NCBI RefSeq assembly: GCF_000972845.2
Contig: NC_040013.1
Location: forward strand, 3,090,642 to 3,154,641
From: Larimichthys crocea
Taxonomy: Eukaryota; Chordata; Actinopteri; Sciaenidae
DNA: 64,000 bases
Reading direction: 5' to 3'
The notes beneath the pieces are model-generated. The model did not search any database, was not told where the DNA came from, and saw nothing but the letters and a program-made list of their open reading frames with translations. How positions within the stretch are numbered: the first letter of the stretch is position 1; every line of letters begins with the position of its first letter. The position numbers and the translations under genes are program-made. This document shows positions 50,047 through 61,345 of the stretch, piece by piece.

Positions 50047-52376
50047 ACGTTCTAGTTTTAAATGTTTGTGAAGGTGCATTTTGTGTACTGCTACTCTTGT
50101 TTTTTTTCTTGCCTCTGTTGGAGTTCTCACACATCTGCATGCAGCTTCTCAGCCTGCAGCAGAAACATTTCAATCAACGTTTCTCTGTGAACGTCAGAGC
50201 TGGGTATTATCATACAGAAAGTGACACGTCTTTGCTAAAGTGTTTACTAATGGTTTTATGGCCAGTTCAGCAGCTCAAAAGTATGTAACCATGCACATAA
50301 ACATCTTGTTTTCAAACGCTCAGGAGGAAACAATGGGACGTTTATGTATGTCACCCTGCGACTTCCTCATGCCAAAGAATGTGTGACATGAAAGGATTGT
50401 CTTCCCTGTTTATGCTCAGCACAAATAAGGCAACAGAGTCACTCATGCGTATAGGTTTTAGTCTTAGATCACAATGTTATTCTCAGGTAGGTTAGAGTAT
50501 GTGCTGAGAAAATTTCACCTTGAAACAGCGTGCACACTTTACTCCTGTTAGTCGACATTACAGCCAATGTTCATAAAGATGGAAAGTGAGTTGTAATCAA
50601 AAGGGAAAGTGTCCAGTGTTGTAGGTGCAGTTTACATCAGAGTTTTGACAACCTGTTAATGATTTTTATGTCATATTCCTCACCGCCTTCATGCTGGATA
50701 TTTATACAGCCCTGAAGCTGAAGTGAATATAACTTCATTTTAGTCTTCCCCCAGTCTCTCACTTTCTCTCGCTGTGTTGCATGTGTCGGTATCAGCGAAG
50801 AGGGTGTGTGTGTGTGTGTGGGGAGGGGGGTTATACAATAATCCAGCTCTCATTCAGGACAGGATTAGACTGTTTGAAGGGTTTGACTTTGAAAAAGGGA
50901 GAATCGCTGCGAACCAAAAATACAGAATATCTGTCATCTCTTCTCTTCTTATCAGCGGGGGCATAGTGACATTTCAAAAGACACATCTGGCCTGGATTTG
51001 AAGTAGTTACATATTGACTGAAGAGGCTTTTCTAAAAGCATGAGCAAACCCGAATATATTGTGTGGTATCCTGAGAGATTTGGTGTTAAACGATCCATAC
51101 ACTGAAACAATTTCAAGGGACACGAGGCACAAGTCTAGTCTTGAATCCGAGCAACAGAAATTGACTTTTGTCTTGACAGTGCTGTCAGAGCAACAGTGAA
51201 ACATGGATACTTAAAAGTCCGTGACTACGTGTACGTAAGTATGTCAAACATAAGACAGAACCACAAGAGAATACGGATACATTTAATAAGCATATTTCAT
51301 GCAGTTTTGGACTACACAACCTTTTTCTACCGTTATCCGCCTCACTTTCAAATCCTTAAAACCGATGCCGGAGAGTCCTCTATGGTCTAATAAAGTTTCA
51401 GAAGTGTAGTAATGCTTTATCCCGCAGGGCATTCAAGTTCCAGCGTCAACCCAACCCGTTTTAACAGTCAAAAGCACATGACTCACAACCTTTATGTGGC
51501 TGAATCAAAGTCAGCCAGTGTCTATTGATACTCTGAGTTGCGAAAAAGGTGTGAGTGCTTCTGAGAGCTTCAACAGAGGCCACCTGGATAACAGCCCCCG
51601 AGGTGTCTGGGAAGGCTGTAAATATAAATGACAGTTACCACCCCCCTCCAGGGCTTCTTCAGCCAAGCAGGCTTCACTTCTTCTTCTCCTCTCTTCAAAG
51701 GAGGGGAAAAATCCTGCTCAGAGCAAGGGTAAAGTATTGCTAGCGAGAAAGTTTTTACGTATCAATGGATTCAGGCTTCTTTCTTTTTTTTTTTAAAGAG
51801 TAGATCTTATTTCATCAGATCACAGGTTTATCAAGCCAGACGTGTCTCTGTCAGCCGGAGTTGAAACATCTTTCGTGTAGTGTCGCTGATCATTAAACGT
51901 TCTTTGTGATGACATGTTTTACAAGGAAAAGGGGGGGGGGGGGGGGAATCCCGCCATGACCATGTGACTAAGGCTGATGAATCTCAGACCCACGTATCCA
52001 TAAACTCCACCACGACGATTGCCATCATCCTTGATCTCAGTCTGTCTGCTGTGGCATGCAGGGGGGGTGGAGGTGTCTGTTTTGGCGTGTGAAAGCATCA
52101 AACCGTTGATAATCCACTTGATTGGATTTAATCAAGCCTTCATTTTCAGATTTCCACACTCTGTAATTGAGCTGATGTAAAGTGTCTTTGCAGAGTGAGT
52201 TGTACTACCAACATAAAGTTGACATGACAGAACAATTAAGCCTCCTCTGCATGTCAAAGGCTCATTTTGGTTCCACCAGACCTTAAAATTACACTCCTGT
52301 ATCAACACACGACTCCACCTTCTTCTTCTCCTCTCGGGCCGTGTTGTTGTTGTAGGTGAGGCTGCAGAGCAACACC

Positions 52377-52412
52377 TTACTTTGTCTGCTGTTTTTGCAG
52401 CAGACAAAGTAA
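52377..52412. repeat. Perfect 15-bp hairpin
   Basis: Arms TTACTTTGTCTGCTG (52,377-52,391) and CAGCAGACAAAGTAA (52,398-52,412) are exact reverse complements separated by TTTTTG. Function unknown. Confidence 0.85.
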
Positions 52413-53060
52413 AGCAGTCATAAAGTTCTCTGACACGGTGACATAAATCATGTTGCAGGGATGACTGGTGGCTGTGGCAGCTCCTCTTTGATCAGGCTTT
52501 GTGGAGACGCCCCATGTCCTCATCCTCAGCTGCTCCAAGCAGCACCTGTTTACCAGTTCAGGCCTGTCTGTTTGGAAAGCAGTGCTTAGCCTCCTCAATG
52601 TCATAGACTCATACATGACGCACAACATACACACAAAGGAATTTGGCTTGTGCTCAGGGGGGGGGTGGATTTCTTCCAACATGTATGCTCCTAATGCGCA
52701 GATTCTTGGCACTTGTTTCTCTTATTAGACAGCTGCTCTAAATGTAAATCTGTCGCCTCTGTCTTTTTGGAGAGTTTGGCTGCACCAGAGACGAAGAATC
52801 GTGACAACTGAAGCAGCAGCAAGTAAAAGAGGTTATTGAAGAAAGAAAAAAAAAACAGAGAGAGCGGCAAGTCTCATAGACCAAAGTGTTATCAGAGAAT
52901 GCAATGAAAGCACACTTTCATCCCTCAAGTTCTTCTGGTACATGAATCCAGAGTTCCGAGGATCATGGTTGAAGGAGGTGTGGGTGGGCGTCGTGTTCTG
53001 AATCGAGCCATATAGCAAAAGAATCTAGGGCGATGTAAAAGTACAGTACATATGGCCAAT

Positions 53061-53063
<3 letters not shown>

Positions 53064-53104
<41 letters not shown>
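53064..53104. repeat. (CA)n microsatellite, 41 bp
   Basis: The longest uninterrupted dinucleotide repeat in the window; likely length-polymorphic. Confidence 0.95.
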
Positions 53105-53106
<2 letters not shown>

Positions 53107-54059
53107 CTCTGTCTGCTGTAGAGGCATTTGTTCCCAGCCGCTGCTGAAGGTGAGAGTAATTACATAAAAACCTGGCAACAATGAGTTCTCTGCCTGCAAA
53201 GCGAGGGCAGGACACTTTTTTTTTTTTTTTTTTTTTTCAAATGCATAATGAACTGCCTCGCAGGCCCTCTGCTGATCAAACAAGTGTTTGATAGTGGCTT
53301 TGGTTTGAAAGACGACTGAATATGTTTATTTGCATGTGGAGAAGTGAGTGACTTTGAGGTGGAGATCAGGCAGATTAGTGTTAACTGACAGAGACCTGTG
53401 CAAACAGACACTCCCCCTCCCCGCATACAAGAAGGGCAGCGGCGCACTTCCTCGGAGGACTAGTTAGGCTGAATGCAACATCAGAGCGTGGCAGACATTG
53501 TTCTCTTTATGATAAGCCTCCTCCGTTAAGACTCCCTTTTTTCCCTTCCTCATAAAACTTGCCTTGTTTGGTTCGCTGCATGTGAAAGCATGCACGCTGA
53601 TATCTGGCAAACTACACCAAGAGATGAGAACACCAATAACTGGCGGCTACTCATCAAAGATGTTTTCCTCGGATTCATTTCTGAAAATTTCTCCAGAAAC
53701 ATGCACGCACGCCGCACAAAAAAACACAGCGCACACTGTGCAACAAATGGAAATTGGATAAGAGCCGCAAGGGGTTTTCCAGTAGATCATATCGGACCAC
53801 AACATCTCATCAAGATTCAGCGAGGTTCAGGCAGCATGATCATCCCTGTAAACTTCATTTAGATTTTTTTTTTTTTTTAGACGACCGAATATTCCAACTT
53901 GCACGAGATTGAGCCTGTTCAACCCAGGTTTTAGAAATAGCTGTAAAAATGTTTTCAACATTCACTACCAGGTTTTCCTTTTTTGATTTATTATTTAACT
54001 CTTCTTCCTTTCGAATAAGGCTAAGGCTGTGAAGTTATGCAGGATTAACAGCATGAGCG

Positions 54060-54325
54060 CTTTGATTGACAGGTAAGTGCCGTTACAGATGGCTTGTTTG
54101 AGCAGCCGAGCGTCATTCTGTCTCAGGTCTGCTGATGATCCACGTCTTTACCAATATTTATATCAACCGGGAGGTGAAAGAAGCAGTACATCCAACATGG
54201 TGGCCGCCGTTTTCGGCTTCAAACGTCAAGCACTGATAGAGTTGTCCCCCATCCTGATAAAAACAGAGAACTTGAACGCAGCAGGCTCGAGGGTCCTCAA
54301 AATATACTCATCCTATGTTCTCAAG
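54060..54325 (+). repeat. Dispersed DNA-element copy, family shared with 2.64 kb
   Basis: Carries TTTGATTGACAGGTAAGTGC, ATGGCTTGTTTGAGC, CTCAGGTCTGCTGATGATCC and CCAACATGGTGGCCGCCG. The middle blocks repeat those at 2,640-2,795 in order. Non-coding. Confidence 0.6.
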
Positions 54326-54349
54326 CTTTAATCCGTACAGAAATAGCTA

Positions 54350-54560
54350 TACATTTGGGAAAATATGCTGATTCACACTCTTGCTTGAGAGTAAGATGAG
54401 AAGATCAGCGCCACTTTCATGTCTGCACGCAGCAAGTATGAAGCTACATCCAACAGCTGGATAATTTAACTTAGCACAAGGGGGGAAACCAGCACAGTCA
54501 GCTGTAAGAGCTGTTATCCTTATATTCAGCAGACAAACTATTCATCTTTTTAATAACAAC
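54350..54560 (+). repeat. Short DNA-element copy (forward orientation)
   Basis: Contains CTTGCTTGAGAGTAAGATGA, GAAGATCAGCGCCACT, ATGTCTGCACGCAGC and AACAGCTGGATAATTTAACT, parallel to the copy at 15,118. It abuts the perfect palindrome at 54,612. Confidence 0.55.
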
Positions 54561-54611
54561 AAGTGGAGCATAATGTTCATGTTCATCACGATGACAGATA
54601 TGCAACACAAC

Positions 54612-54661
54612 ACTCTCAGATCTAAAAGGAAGTAGTATTACTTCCTTTTAGATCTGAGAGT
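54612..54661. repeat. Perfect 23-bp inverted repeat with 4-bp spacer
   Basis: The left arm starts ACTCTCAGATCTAAAAGG at 54,612 and ends at 54,634. The spacer GTAT follows at 54,635-54,638. The right arm 54,639-54,661 is the exact reverse complement. There are no mismatches over 46 paired bases, which implies recent origin or selection. Confidence 0.95.
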
Positions 54662-55498
54662 AGCGCCAGCACCCATGTGCTGCAACGTGACTGAGAAGGC
54701 AAGTGTGGTTAGGAGGGATGTGAACAGTCTGGTGTCAGCTGGAAGCAAAAAGGTTCTTTCGCCATGGTTTGATTTAGCAGCAGACTCTTAATCTGCCACC
54801 TTCCTAAGCCGCACTGCAAAGAGGGCTGATCATTTTAAAACGCAGCTGAATTACAGGGGCGGATTTCTTTTTGTCAGTGGACATTCTCACACACAAACAA
54901 ACAAACGATTTGTGTTTCTTATATCTAAAAGCGCATACGTGTATTCAACTGTGTGTGTGTGTGACCATGCTCCTGTTTGTCACATGTAAGAGGCGAAGGC
55001 AGCGACGGAGATTGACGGTGGAGTGCAGAGAACCAGAGACACAACAGGAGACTTTCTACATGTGTATATATTTTTTTGTGCGTGAGTTTTACAGACACTA
55101 TAGGAGCTATAGAGGGACAGGCAGAAGGAGAGGGGATGATGATGGATCTGGCAGGGCTTACGAACACCGCTGGGAGAAAATGCCTGTGGTTCAAAGACAC
55201 TCTGAGCAAACTTAACAAAGAAAGATGGCACAGAGGGGGAGAACATGAAAGGAAACTACACAATCATCTCTCACATAAACTTGGAGAAAACATCCTGGCC
55301 CTGCTGGCTGAATATACTGTAAGCAGACATTTGACTATTTTTACATAAACTAAAAAAGGCAGCAAGACACAAAATAACACAACTACCACCACCACCGCCA
55401 TCGCTTTAATAATGACTTTGAATGTCACATCAACCGCTTAATTGTGAGCACACTGCTCGATGCATGCATTCTAACCACTCACTCATCTATAAAATCAA
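54662..55498. other. Intergenic, no gene seen
   Basis: Unassigned. Overlapping frames of up to 114 codons near 54.9-55.3 kb have no known domain and lie across a GT repeat (54,951-54,963). Confidence 0.5.
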
Positions 55499-55643
55499 AC
55501 CATCCGTGCATTTTCTGTAACCGCTTATCGTCATCAGGGTCTCGGGAAGCTGGAGCTGATCCCAGCTGGCACTGGGCGAGAGGCGGGACGCAGCCTGGAC
55601 AAGCCCCCAGTTCATCAGGGGGCTGACACATAAGACAAACAAC
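55499..55643. repeat. Fish LINE-tail-like repeat, second copy
   Basis: Contains CATCCGTGCATTTTCTGTAA, CCGCTTATCGTCATCAGGGT, GGAGCTGATCCCAGCTGGCA, GGGCGAGAGGCGGGACGC and CAGTTCATCAGGGGGCTGAC. Parallel to the copy at 44,833 but closer to the family pattern I remember. Confidence 0.7.
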
Positions 55644-58099
55644 ATACTAACAATTCATAAAATTATAAATGACCAAGGCTATTTACTTAGTATACTTTAT
55701 TGTTAAGAAGTGATACAAACTCGTCAAAAGCCATAATCAAACTTCAAGCCCAACCCATTTTTTTTTTTGCTCACACAGTCATGATTTCAGTATCTTTTTG
55801 AACTGTGACTCACACAGTATGAGATCAGTGAGAACGTCATAAATCACGTGGAATCTGATCTTTTTCAATTGTGATTTAGGCCACATGGGGATTTCAAATA
55901 TTCTTGCTTGACCACATCCGGCTGATGGACATTTGCAAAGTAAAATCTCTTCAGAAGGCAACACACAACACACTAAAACACAGTGCATACTGAGAAACTA
56001 ATGGAAAACGGGATAACAGGCGCCATGGGGAGTTTCAGTGAATTTGCAAGTGACAGAAGAAGCATTCAGAAGTAACAATACCACGATGTAAACATACAAG
56101 AAGAAGTCCTGCATTCAAAATAAAAGTAAAAAATTGGCCCTTATGAGTGATGACTGCTGATATATTCATGTCTAAGTATTTTACTGTTGTGCAAGTTGCA
56201 GTTGAGTCGAGCTACACGTTGTTAGTCGTCACTGCGGGTTCTTTGGCACAGACAACGTACAAACAAATGACTTTAGATTCTATCTTTTTATTTTCGCTTT
56301 GAGACGATCGCAGGCTTCTGAGACCTCTCGTCTGTGCAACCCTTGCTACCGCCTCGCAGTGGCTTTGTCTGCTCTGACTGCTCTCGCAGGTCCAGCACAC
56401 TTCTGTGTTAAAAAGGGAGAGTGATTAGTTAACTGGATACAGGTGTGCCAATCACTCTCACCTGGCGCTGCTCTCCACACCTCTCTCCTGCAGCTGATGC
56501 ACCCCCTCCTCATGGGGGAAACAGTTTAGACGATGACAGCAACAAAAATATAATGGTGTCTGTTTTTTTGGGGTTTGACTTGCACACAGTCCACTGTGGC
56601 TGATCAGTTACTTGATATCCTCATGATCCCGCATTTGCAATTCAAAGTCTTGTTTTGACACGCACACACTACACTGTTTGTCAGCTTGTTCACTGCTCAG
56701 GTTTGGGCCACATTCTCTTCAGTATAGGACGAATGTTCGCAGAGTGTTTCTTTTCTTTTTTCCCCCTGGGCATCAAGTTAATATGAATGGGCACACACAA
56801 CACATAACATGTGTTGCTCTATGGCGGTCCAAGACAATGTCCCATTTTGCTCCCAGCTGGCTTTACGCAGTGACAGGACTGGAAGCAATTTGGGAAAAGT
56901 ATCGAGGAACAGTTGAGATGATAAATGACTTTATTGTTGGCTTTTGCGACTGTATCTGATACCAGTGCATGTGTTCCTTTGAGTAATCAGGCTATTGCAT
57001 GGAGAAAGAATCTCGGTTTCCTGGACACTGGTGGCAGGCCAGATTGTCTGGTCCTGATAATAGTAATGGGAGTGATGGCAGCAGCAGCTAATCTACACAG
57101 AGAAGGGGTCAAAGCCTACTTATCTGGCGTGAGTGGAAAATAAGGACCCACTTAAAGGGCCAATCTGTGATTGCAGTATGACAACCCAGCTGAAACACTT
57201 GTGCCCCTCTGCTGCCTCTGTTTACACAGTGACTTACTGGCTTTGAGACATTTCTTCACACTGAAATGTATTTCCTGAGCTTTTGATGTTTGGTTGAGGT
57301 TTGTTTTTTTCCGTAAACTTGTCAACGCTTGAATGAAACGCACTTGTATTTTTAGTTACAATCGGTTAGGAAAGTTTCCAAAAGATTTCTTTCTTTCTAC
57401 CAGTCTTCAAGAACAGATGTGAACATAACCAGGATTTACATGGCCCAAAAAAAATAAAGAAAGAAAACTGATTGTAGTCCATAAAACAGCTGTCATAAGT
57501 ACAAGGCTCGAGCCAAAGGCATGCCATCGCACTTGCACTGTGGTAATGGGTGTTCCACAAAAGCATGCAAACTATTTGTCTGCATATTTACTGCACAACA
57601 CCTGCACTGTATGCTTATGAATCTTCATCATGTAGTGTATCATAGGCAAGAATGTCTGACATGAAAATGAGGGACTAAATTTAGCTCCCTGTTTGATCGG
57701 TGCCTCGGGTCACGGACAACGCTTTGAACCAACATGGGTAGATTCGCAAAAACATCATAAAGACAAGCCTCTGTTCTTCTTTCTGCTTTTCTCAAAGGCG
57801 AGAAAGAAGCAGTGCCGCAGACAACGAAATGTTCTATTAAGCAGGAAACACGTGATTTGAAGCAGACGGGGAATCGACTGATAGGTGGCGCTGCTGCAGG
57901 AACACTAGGAGTTTGCTCACGTGCTTTACAAATCTGTTTCTTCTTACAGTTACCAACCCTTTTCATGTGATTTACCTCCTAGTCTATGTCTGAAGGTGTT
58001 GGTTTCAGTTGATTTTAAAGCGGACGTGTGAAATGCTATATAATAGTAGATGTTGTTATTTTTTCATACAATGGGATTATTAATGTTTAGACTAGTTTG
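55644..58099. other. Intergenic, no gene seen
   Basis: Mostly unassigned. A stretch at 56,060-56,200 with AAGAAGTCCTGCATTCAAAA and TAAGTATTTTACTG resembles a very common fish dispersed sequence. No supported exon. Possible short element end near 57,151 (TTAAAGGGCCAATCTGTG). Confidence 0.5.
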
Positions 58100-58365
58100 G
58101 TAAAGTGTCAACTCACTGTGGCGTCATCCATTGGTTTGTAGACAGCTACAGACAGTTTGTCTGATTCACTGAGAATGACATGTCAAGCACATGTTAGCCA
58201 CGCCCTAAAGCATGCCTAGAGACTGATATAATAAACTCATGAGGAAACTGTTCACGGAGGTAATAAATCAGTTGTTTTTCCATTGCAGTCAATACAAATG
58301 TATTTCTTTTTGCAGCCAATGGAGCTGCCCCCTACTGGTCATTAAAAGAATGCAGGTTTTAGGTT
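58100..58365 (+). repeat. Dispersed DNA-element copy with embedded CTCF-like motif
   Basis: Contains TGGCGTCATCCATTGGTTTG, CACGCCCTAAAGCATGCCTA, AATAAACTCATGAGGAAACT, TCACGGAGGTAATAAATCAG and GGAGCTGCCCCCTACTGGTC. I recall this order of phrases from abundant fish non-autonomous elements. Non-coding. Confidence 0.6.
58325..58338 (-). promoter_or_regulatory. CTCF-like motif inside a repeat, pointing left
   Basis: On the minus strand it reads CCAGTAGGGGGCAG, a full 14 of 14 match to CCASYAGRKGGCRS. It lies in a dispersed repeat, so the match may be inherited from the element. It faces fzd10, 9 kb away. Confidence 0.5.
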
Positions 58366-58429
58366 GTTAACTAATCGAATACTGTCCATAATCTTAGGTA
58401 ATTATTCTAATTATTCATCAATTTATTTT

Positions 58430-58735
58430 GGCTAGCTCTTTCAAATGTTTATCCACTCTTAGTTAACTATTTAAACATTTTATCCAAACTATTTTGACGC
58501 TTCTTCTCATTTGCCAACTAGTTTTCATGCTCTATGGCAACATATGCCTTTCATGTGTTACAACTGACTCCTGTGGCCTACTTGTTCATGCATTGCAACA
58601 ATAAATATATCAGATCAGCATCACAACAATTTGCAGTTAAGTAAATTCTTTATCATATCGGCTGAGGTGCTCCAGAATCTCTCCACCTGGCAGCTATGTG
58701 CCGCGAGTTTGGAATCACCGATCTAACAGACAACA
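58430..58735. repeat. Possible hAT-derived fragment
   Basis: AT-rich sequence containing TTAACTATTTAAACATTTTA, GCATTGCAACAATAAATATA and ending GTTTGGAATCACCGATCTAA, which resembles the right end of a fish hAT-type element. No left terminus or target duplication found. Confidence 0.35.
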
Positions 58736-60414
58736 AAGTGACTGAGCCGACTTTAAACTGGAAGCAGGAATGCGTGTGTGCTGATTAAGTGTTGTTTAAC
58801 CCTGCGGAGGAATCACTCTTTCGGGGTCTGAATGCAGCGAGAGGCTGGAAGCAGGTCAGGAGAGGTCAGAGAGGACAGCAAGAGCTTCTTATGTGAGTCG
58901 GACACTTTTGAAGACCACTGCAAGGGGCACTGAGTCAGTTCATTGATATTCAAGGATTTGACCCGCTGACAACAGGGATGTCACTGAGGTTAAGACAGCC
59001 GTGCCTCTCCGTATTGTGCCGGGCCGAAAAGCCAGGGGGTCCCCCAAGTCCCCCCGCCTCTCTCTGTGCGGTTGTCATGGTGAGCAAATCAGTCCGGCTG
59101 CACTATGTCACACTCATGTGGGCACATTCTCTCTTTCTTCCTCTCTTTCTTTTCTTTCTCTGACTTTCTATCGTGCTGTTTCACCGAGGGGGCTGCCAAA
59201 GAGAGCTTTCTGTCCGCTGACAATGCCTGGTGTGTCATGGACATCCCTATACATATACAGTGCAAAGAAGAGCAGCCTCTAAAAAAAAAAAAAAAAAATC
59301 CAAAAGGCTTCACTTCCCCAAAAACGCATGGCAACAGATATATTTCCTCTCTGTTGTGCGATCTGAGCGGGTGTTTTGTATCCAAGGACATGTCGGGTCA
59401 GGTGGTGAATCCACACTGCAGGTCACCAAGTCCAAATAACCGCCAATCATATTCCATCCCGCAGCTTGAGCGGAGGACTGTTTCGCCTCATGCCAAGTGA
59501 GCCGGTGTCATGCGCATTATTACTTTGAGCTACAATTATTACGTCCTTACGCTACGCTGTCTAAATAATGGACGACAGTAAAAGAAAAGCTCGCAGATGA
59601 GAGCAAAAAAAAAATCAATCAACAGACATTCATATTTTGCTGCATATGTTCCTCATAACCTTACTGCGTCTTCTAATGGAAAACAATTGACTGATGTCTG
59701 GCGCTGCGGTGTCTTGTTGTCACACAAATATGTTCCTAGAGCCAATGTCAAGGAGATTAGGCTGAAGGGAAAATTGCAGCTGTATTTAGCAGTAGAGCTG
59801 GCGAGTCGCTTGCTCTCAGGTGATGGGGCATGTCTGTGCTTCACCCAATCTGAACCTGACGGCTGCTGTGGTTGGCACTGTAATTACAGAGGTTAGGCAT
59901 AAATCACAGAGCGAGAGGTTGGAGAGAGAGAGACAGGGGGAGAGAAAGTATATAGCCTCAGGGCCGGAGGAGGCCCTGACACTCAGAGACATACTGTTCC
60001 CTCCTAAATGCTCTCCCCCTCAGTCCCTTCTTTTACTTTCTTTCTTTCTTCTTTCTGCCGGCGCTCCCACACAGTCAAACACAAACATAGAGTTCACATC
60101 CTTCCTGTGGCTGTGGCAGTCGGACTATAGTGGGTCCTTTACTGGATCTTGTGGGTCCCTGATTGCACGGCACTCTTTCATCCTGTACACATTAAAGCAG
60201 TATTCACCAGACCACAGGAAATAACGGCTGTGACTGCTGATGTGGACCTCTGCCGTTCCTCTTGTTTCCACATCCCTCTGGAGAAATTTTAGACTCTCTA
60301 CATGTGTCAAAGATCAAATCTATCCACATTTTACTCCTCTAAGACGTCTTTAGGGAGTGAAATGCAGTACATGGTATTCTACCGCAATACCACATCACTT
60401 ACATTTTAATATCA
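58736..60414. other. Intergenic, no gene seen
   Basis: Includes an A run near 59,281, a TTTC-rich tract near 59,130-59,160 and a homeobox-motif-bearing stretch near 59.49-59.58 kb. Frames of up to 134 codons show no domain and overlap simple sequence. Confidence 0.5.
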
Positions 60415-60575
60415 TGTTTTGCACATCCGTGCCTTTATTTTGAAGCTGGACAGAAGTGAGGTGACAAGGAATGAGGCGGATGAGAAGGGGGGGGTGACAG
60501 CCATCAACAGTCCCAGCTAGTGATGTTGCATACATGGTGTGCGTCTTAACCACTAGGCCACCAGGACGACCCACC
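60415..60575 (-). mobile_element. tRNA-derived SINE
   Basis: Read on the minus strand, the head is GTCCTGGTGGCCTAGTGGTT, containing a perfect RNA polymerase III A-box (TGGCCTAGTGG). A degraded B-box region (GCTGGGACTGTTGATGGCTG) follows, then a C/T-rich body and a tail with AATAAAGGCA near 60,437. This architecture and wording fit the fish SINE class whose 3' end carries AATAAAGGC. The B-box is too degraded for a functional tRNA, and no cloverleaf is intact. Confidence 0.7.
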
Positions 60576-60849
60576 ACATCACTTCTTACTATTGAGTTAA
60601 GAAACTTTTAGTCTCTTTTACGAAGCTCCAAAACATCGACGTAAGGACATCTCCACGTCTCCACATCCTTACATCAACTGTCATCTTGTGCCATCTCAGA
60701 TCCCGTCGTACACCCACAAGGCTCAGCTGTCAATCATGAAGTGAAACCCCCTTTTTATATTTATTATCAGTGTGATAAGAACCACTTAAGATGACTTAGT
60801 TTGGCCCATGTGCCATCTGCTAACATGAGGGGGGCTGAGTTTTTATGAC

Positions 60850-61345
60850 CTATACTGCAGCCTGGTTGGGAGTGAGTTGCTACCCCAAGCAAAGAAATCC
60901 AAGTATCTCTGGCAGCTCCAGATTGGTGCGGCGTCTGCAGTATTGCGGGAGTATTGTACTGGGAAGATGGAGCTAAGCGGGCAAGGCAAAGCTCTAATCT
61001 ATGTTCCAACCCTCACCTATGGTCATGAGCTCTGGCTAGTAACCAAAAGACTGAGATCATGGATGCAGGTGGCCGAAATGAGTTTGCCCCACAGGGTGGC
61101 TGGACTCAGCCTTAGAGACAGGGTGAGGAGCTCGGACATCCGGAGGGAGCTTGAAGTAGATCTGCGGGCTCCTTTGCATCAAAAAGAGCCAGACGAGGTA
61201 ATTTGGACATCTGATTCCTTCTTTTTGAGGTGTTCTGGGCACATCCAACTGGCAGGACCCAGAACTTGCAGGAGGGACTACATAGCCCATCTGGCCTGGG
61301 AACACCTCCGGATCCACCGGGAGGAGTTGGAATGCATTCATCTCA
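60850..61345 (+). mobile_element. LINE (non-LTR retrotransposon) ORF2 C-terminal remnant
   Basis: The translated frame from about 60,877 contains AKKSKYLW, IGAASAVLREY, YVPTLTYGHELWLVTKR, EMSLPHRVAGLSLRDRVRS and RRDYIAHLAWEHLRI. These are typical of the end of reverse-transcriptase polyproteins from fish LINEs. A switch of frame near 61,230 and a shortened middle (the region between the third and fourth blocks of intact copies is compressed) show it is decayed. The catalytic reverse-transcriptase centre and endonuclease are absent. The family is not named with confidence. Confidence 0.85.

Larger units (their letters stand above)
49289..50065 (+). other. fzd10 3' UTR
   Basis: Runs from the TGA to shortly after the AATAAA at 50,041. 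It contains an ATTTA near 49,390, several A runs (49,422 as T, 49,647, 50,000) and a GT microsatellite. The end is inferred from the polyadenylation signal and the following GT-rich sequence. Confidence 0.7.
50066..54059. other. Intergenic downstream of fzd10, no gene seen
   Basis: Non-coding. Contains GT repeats near 50,804, a G run near 51,931, the CA microsatellite at 53,064, a 23-base T run near 53,215, and a perfect 15-bp hairpin at 52,377-52,412. I looked for piwil1- and rimbp2-like exons, which follow FZD10 in tetrapods, and saw none. Confidence 0.6.

Noticed and set aside
60500..60575. tRNA gene on the minus strand
   Set aside because: A-box is perfect, but the B-box is degraded and no cloverleaf forms; it is the head of a SINE.
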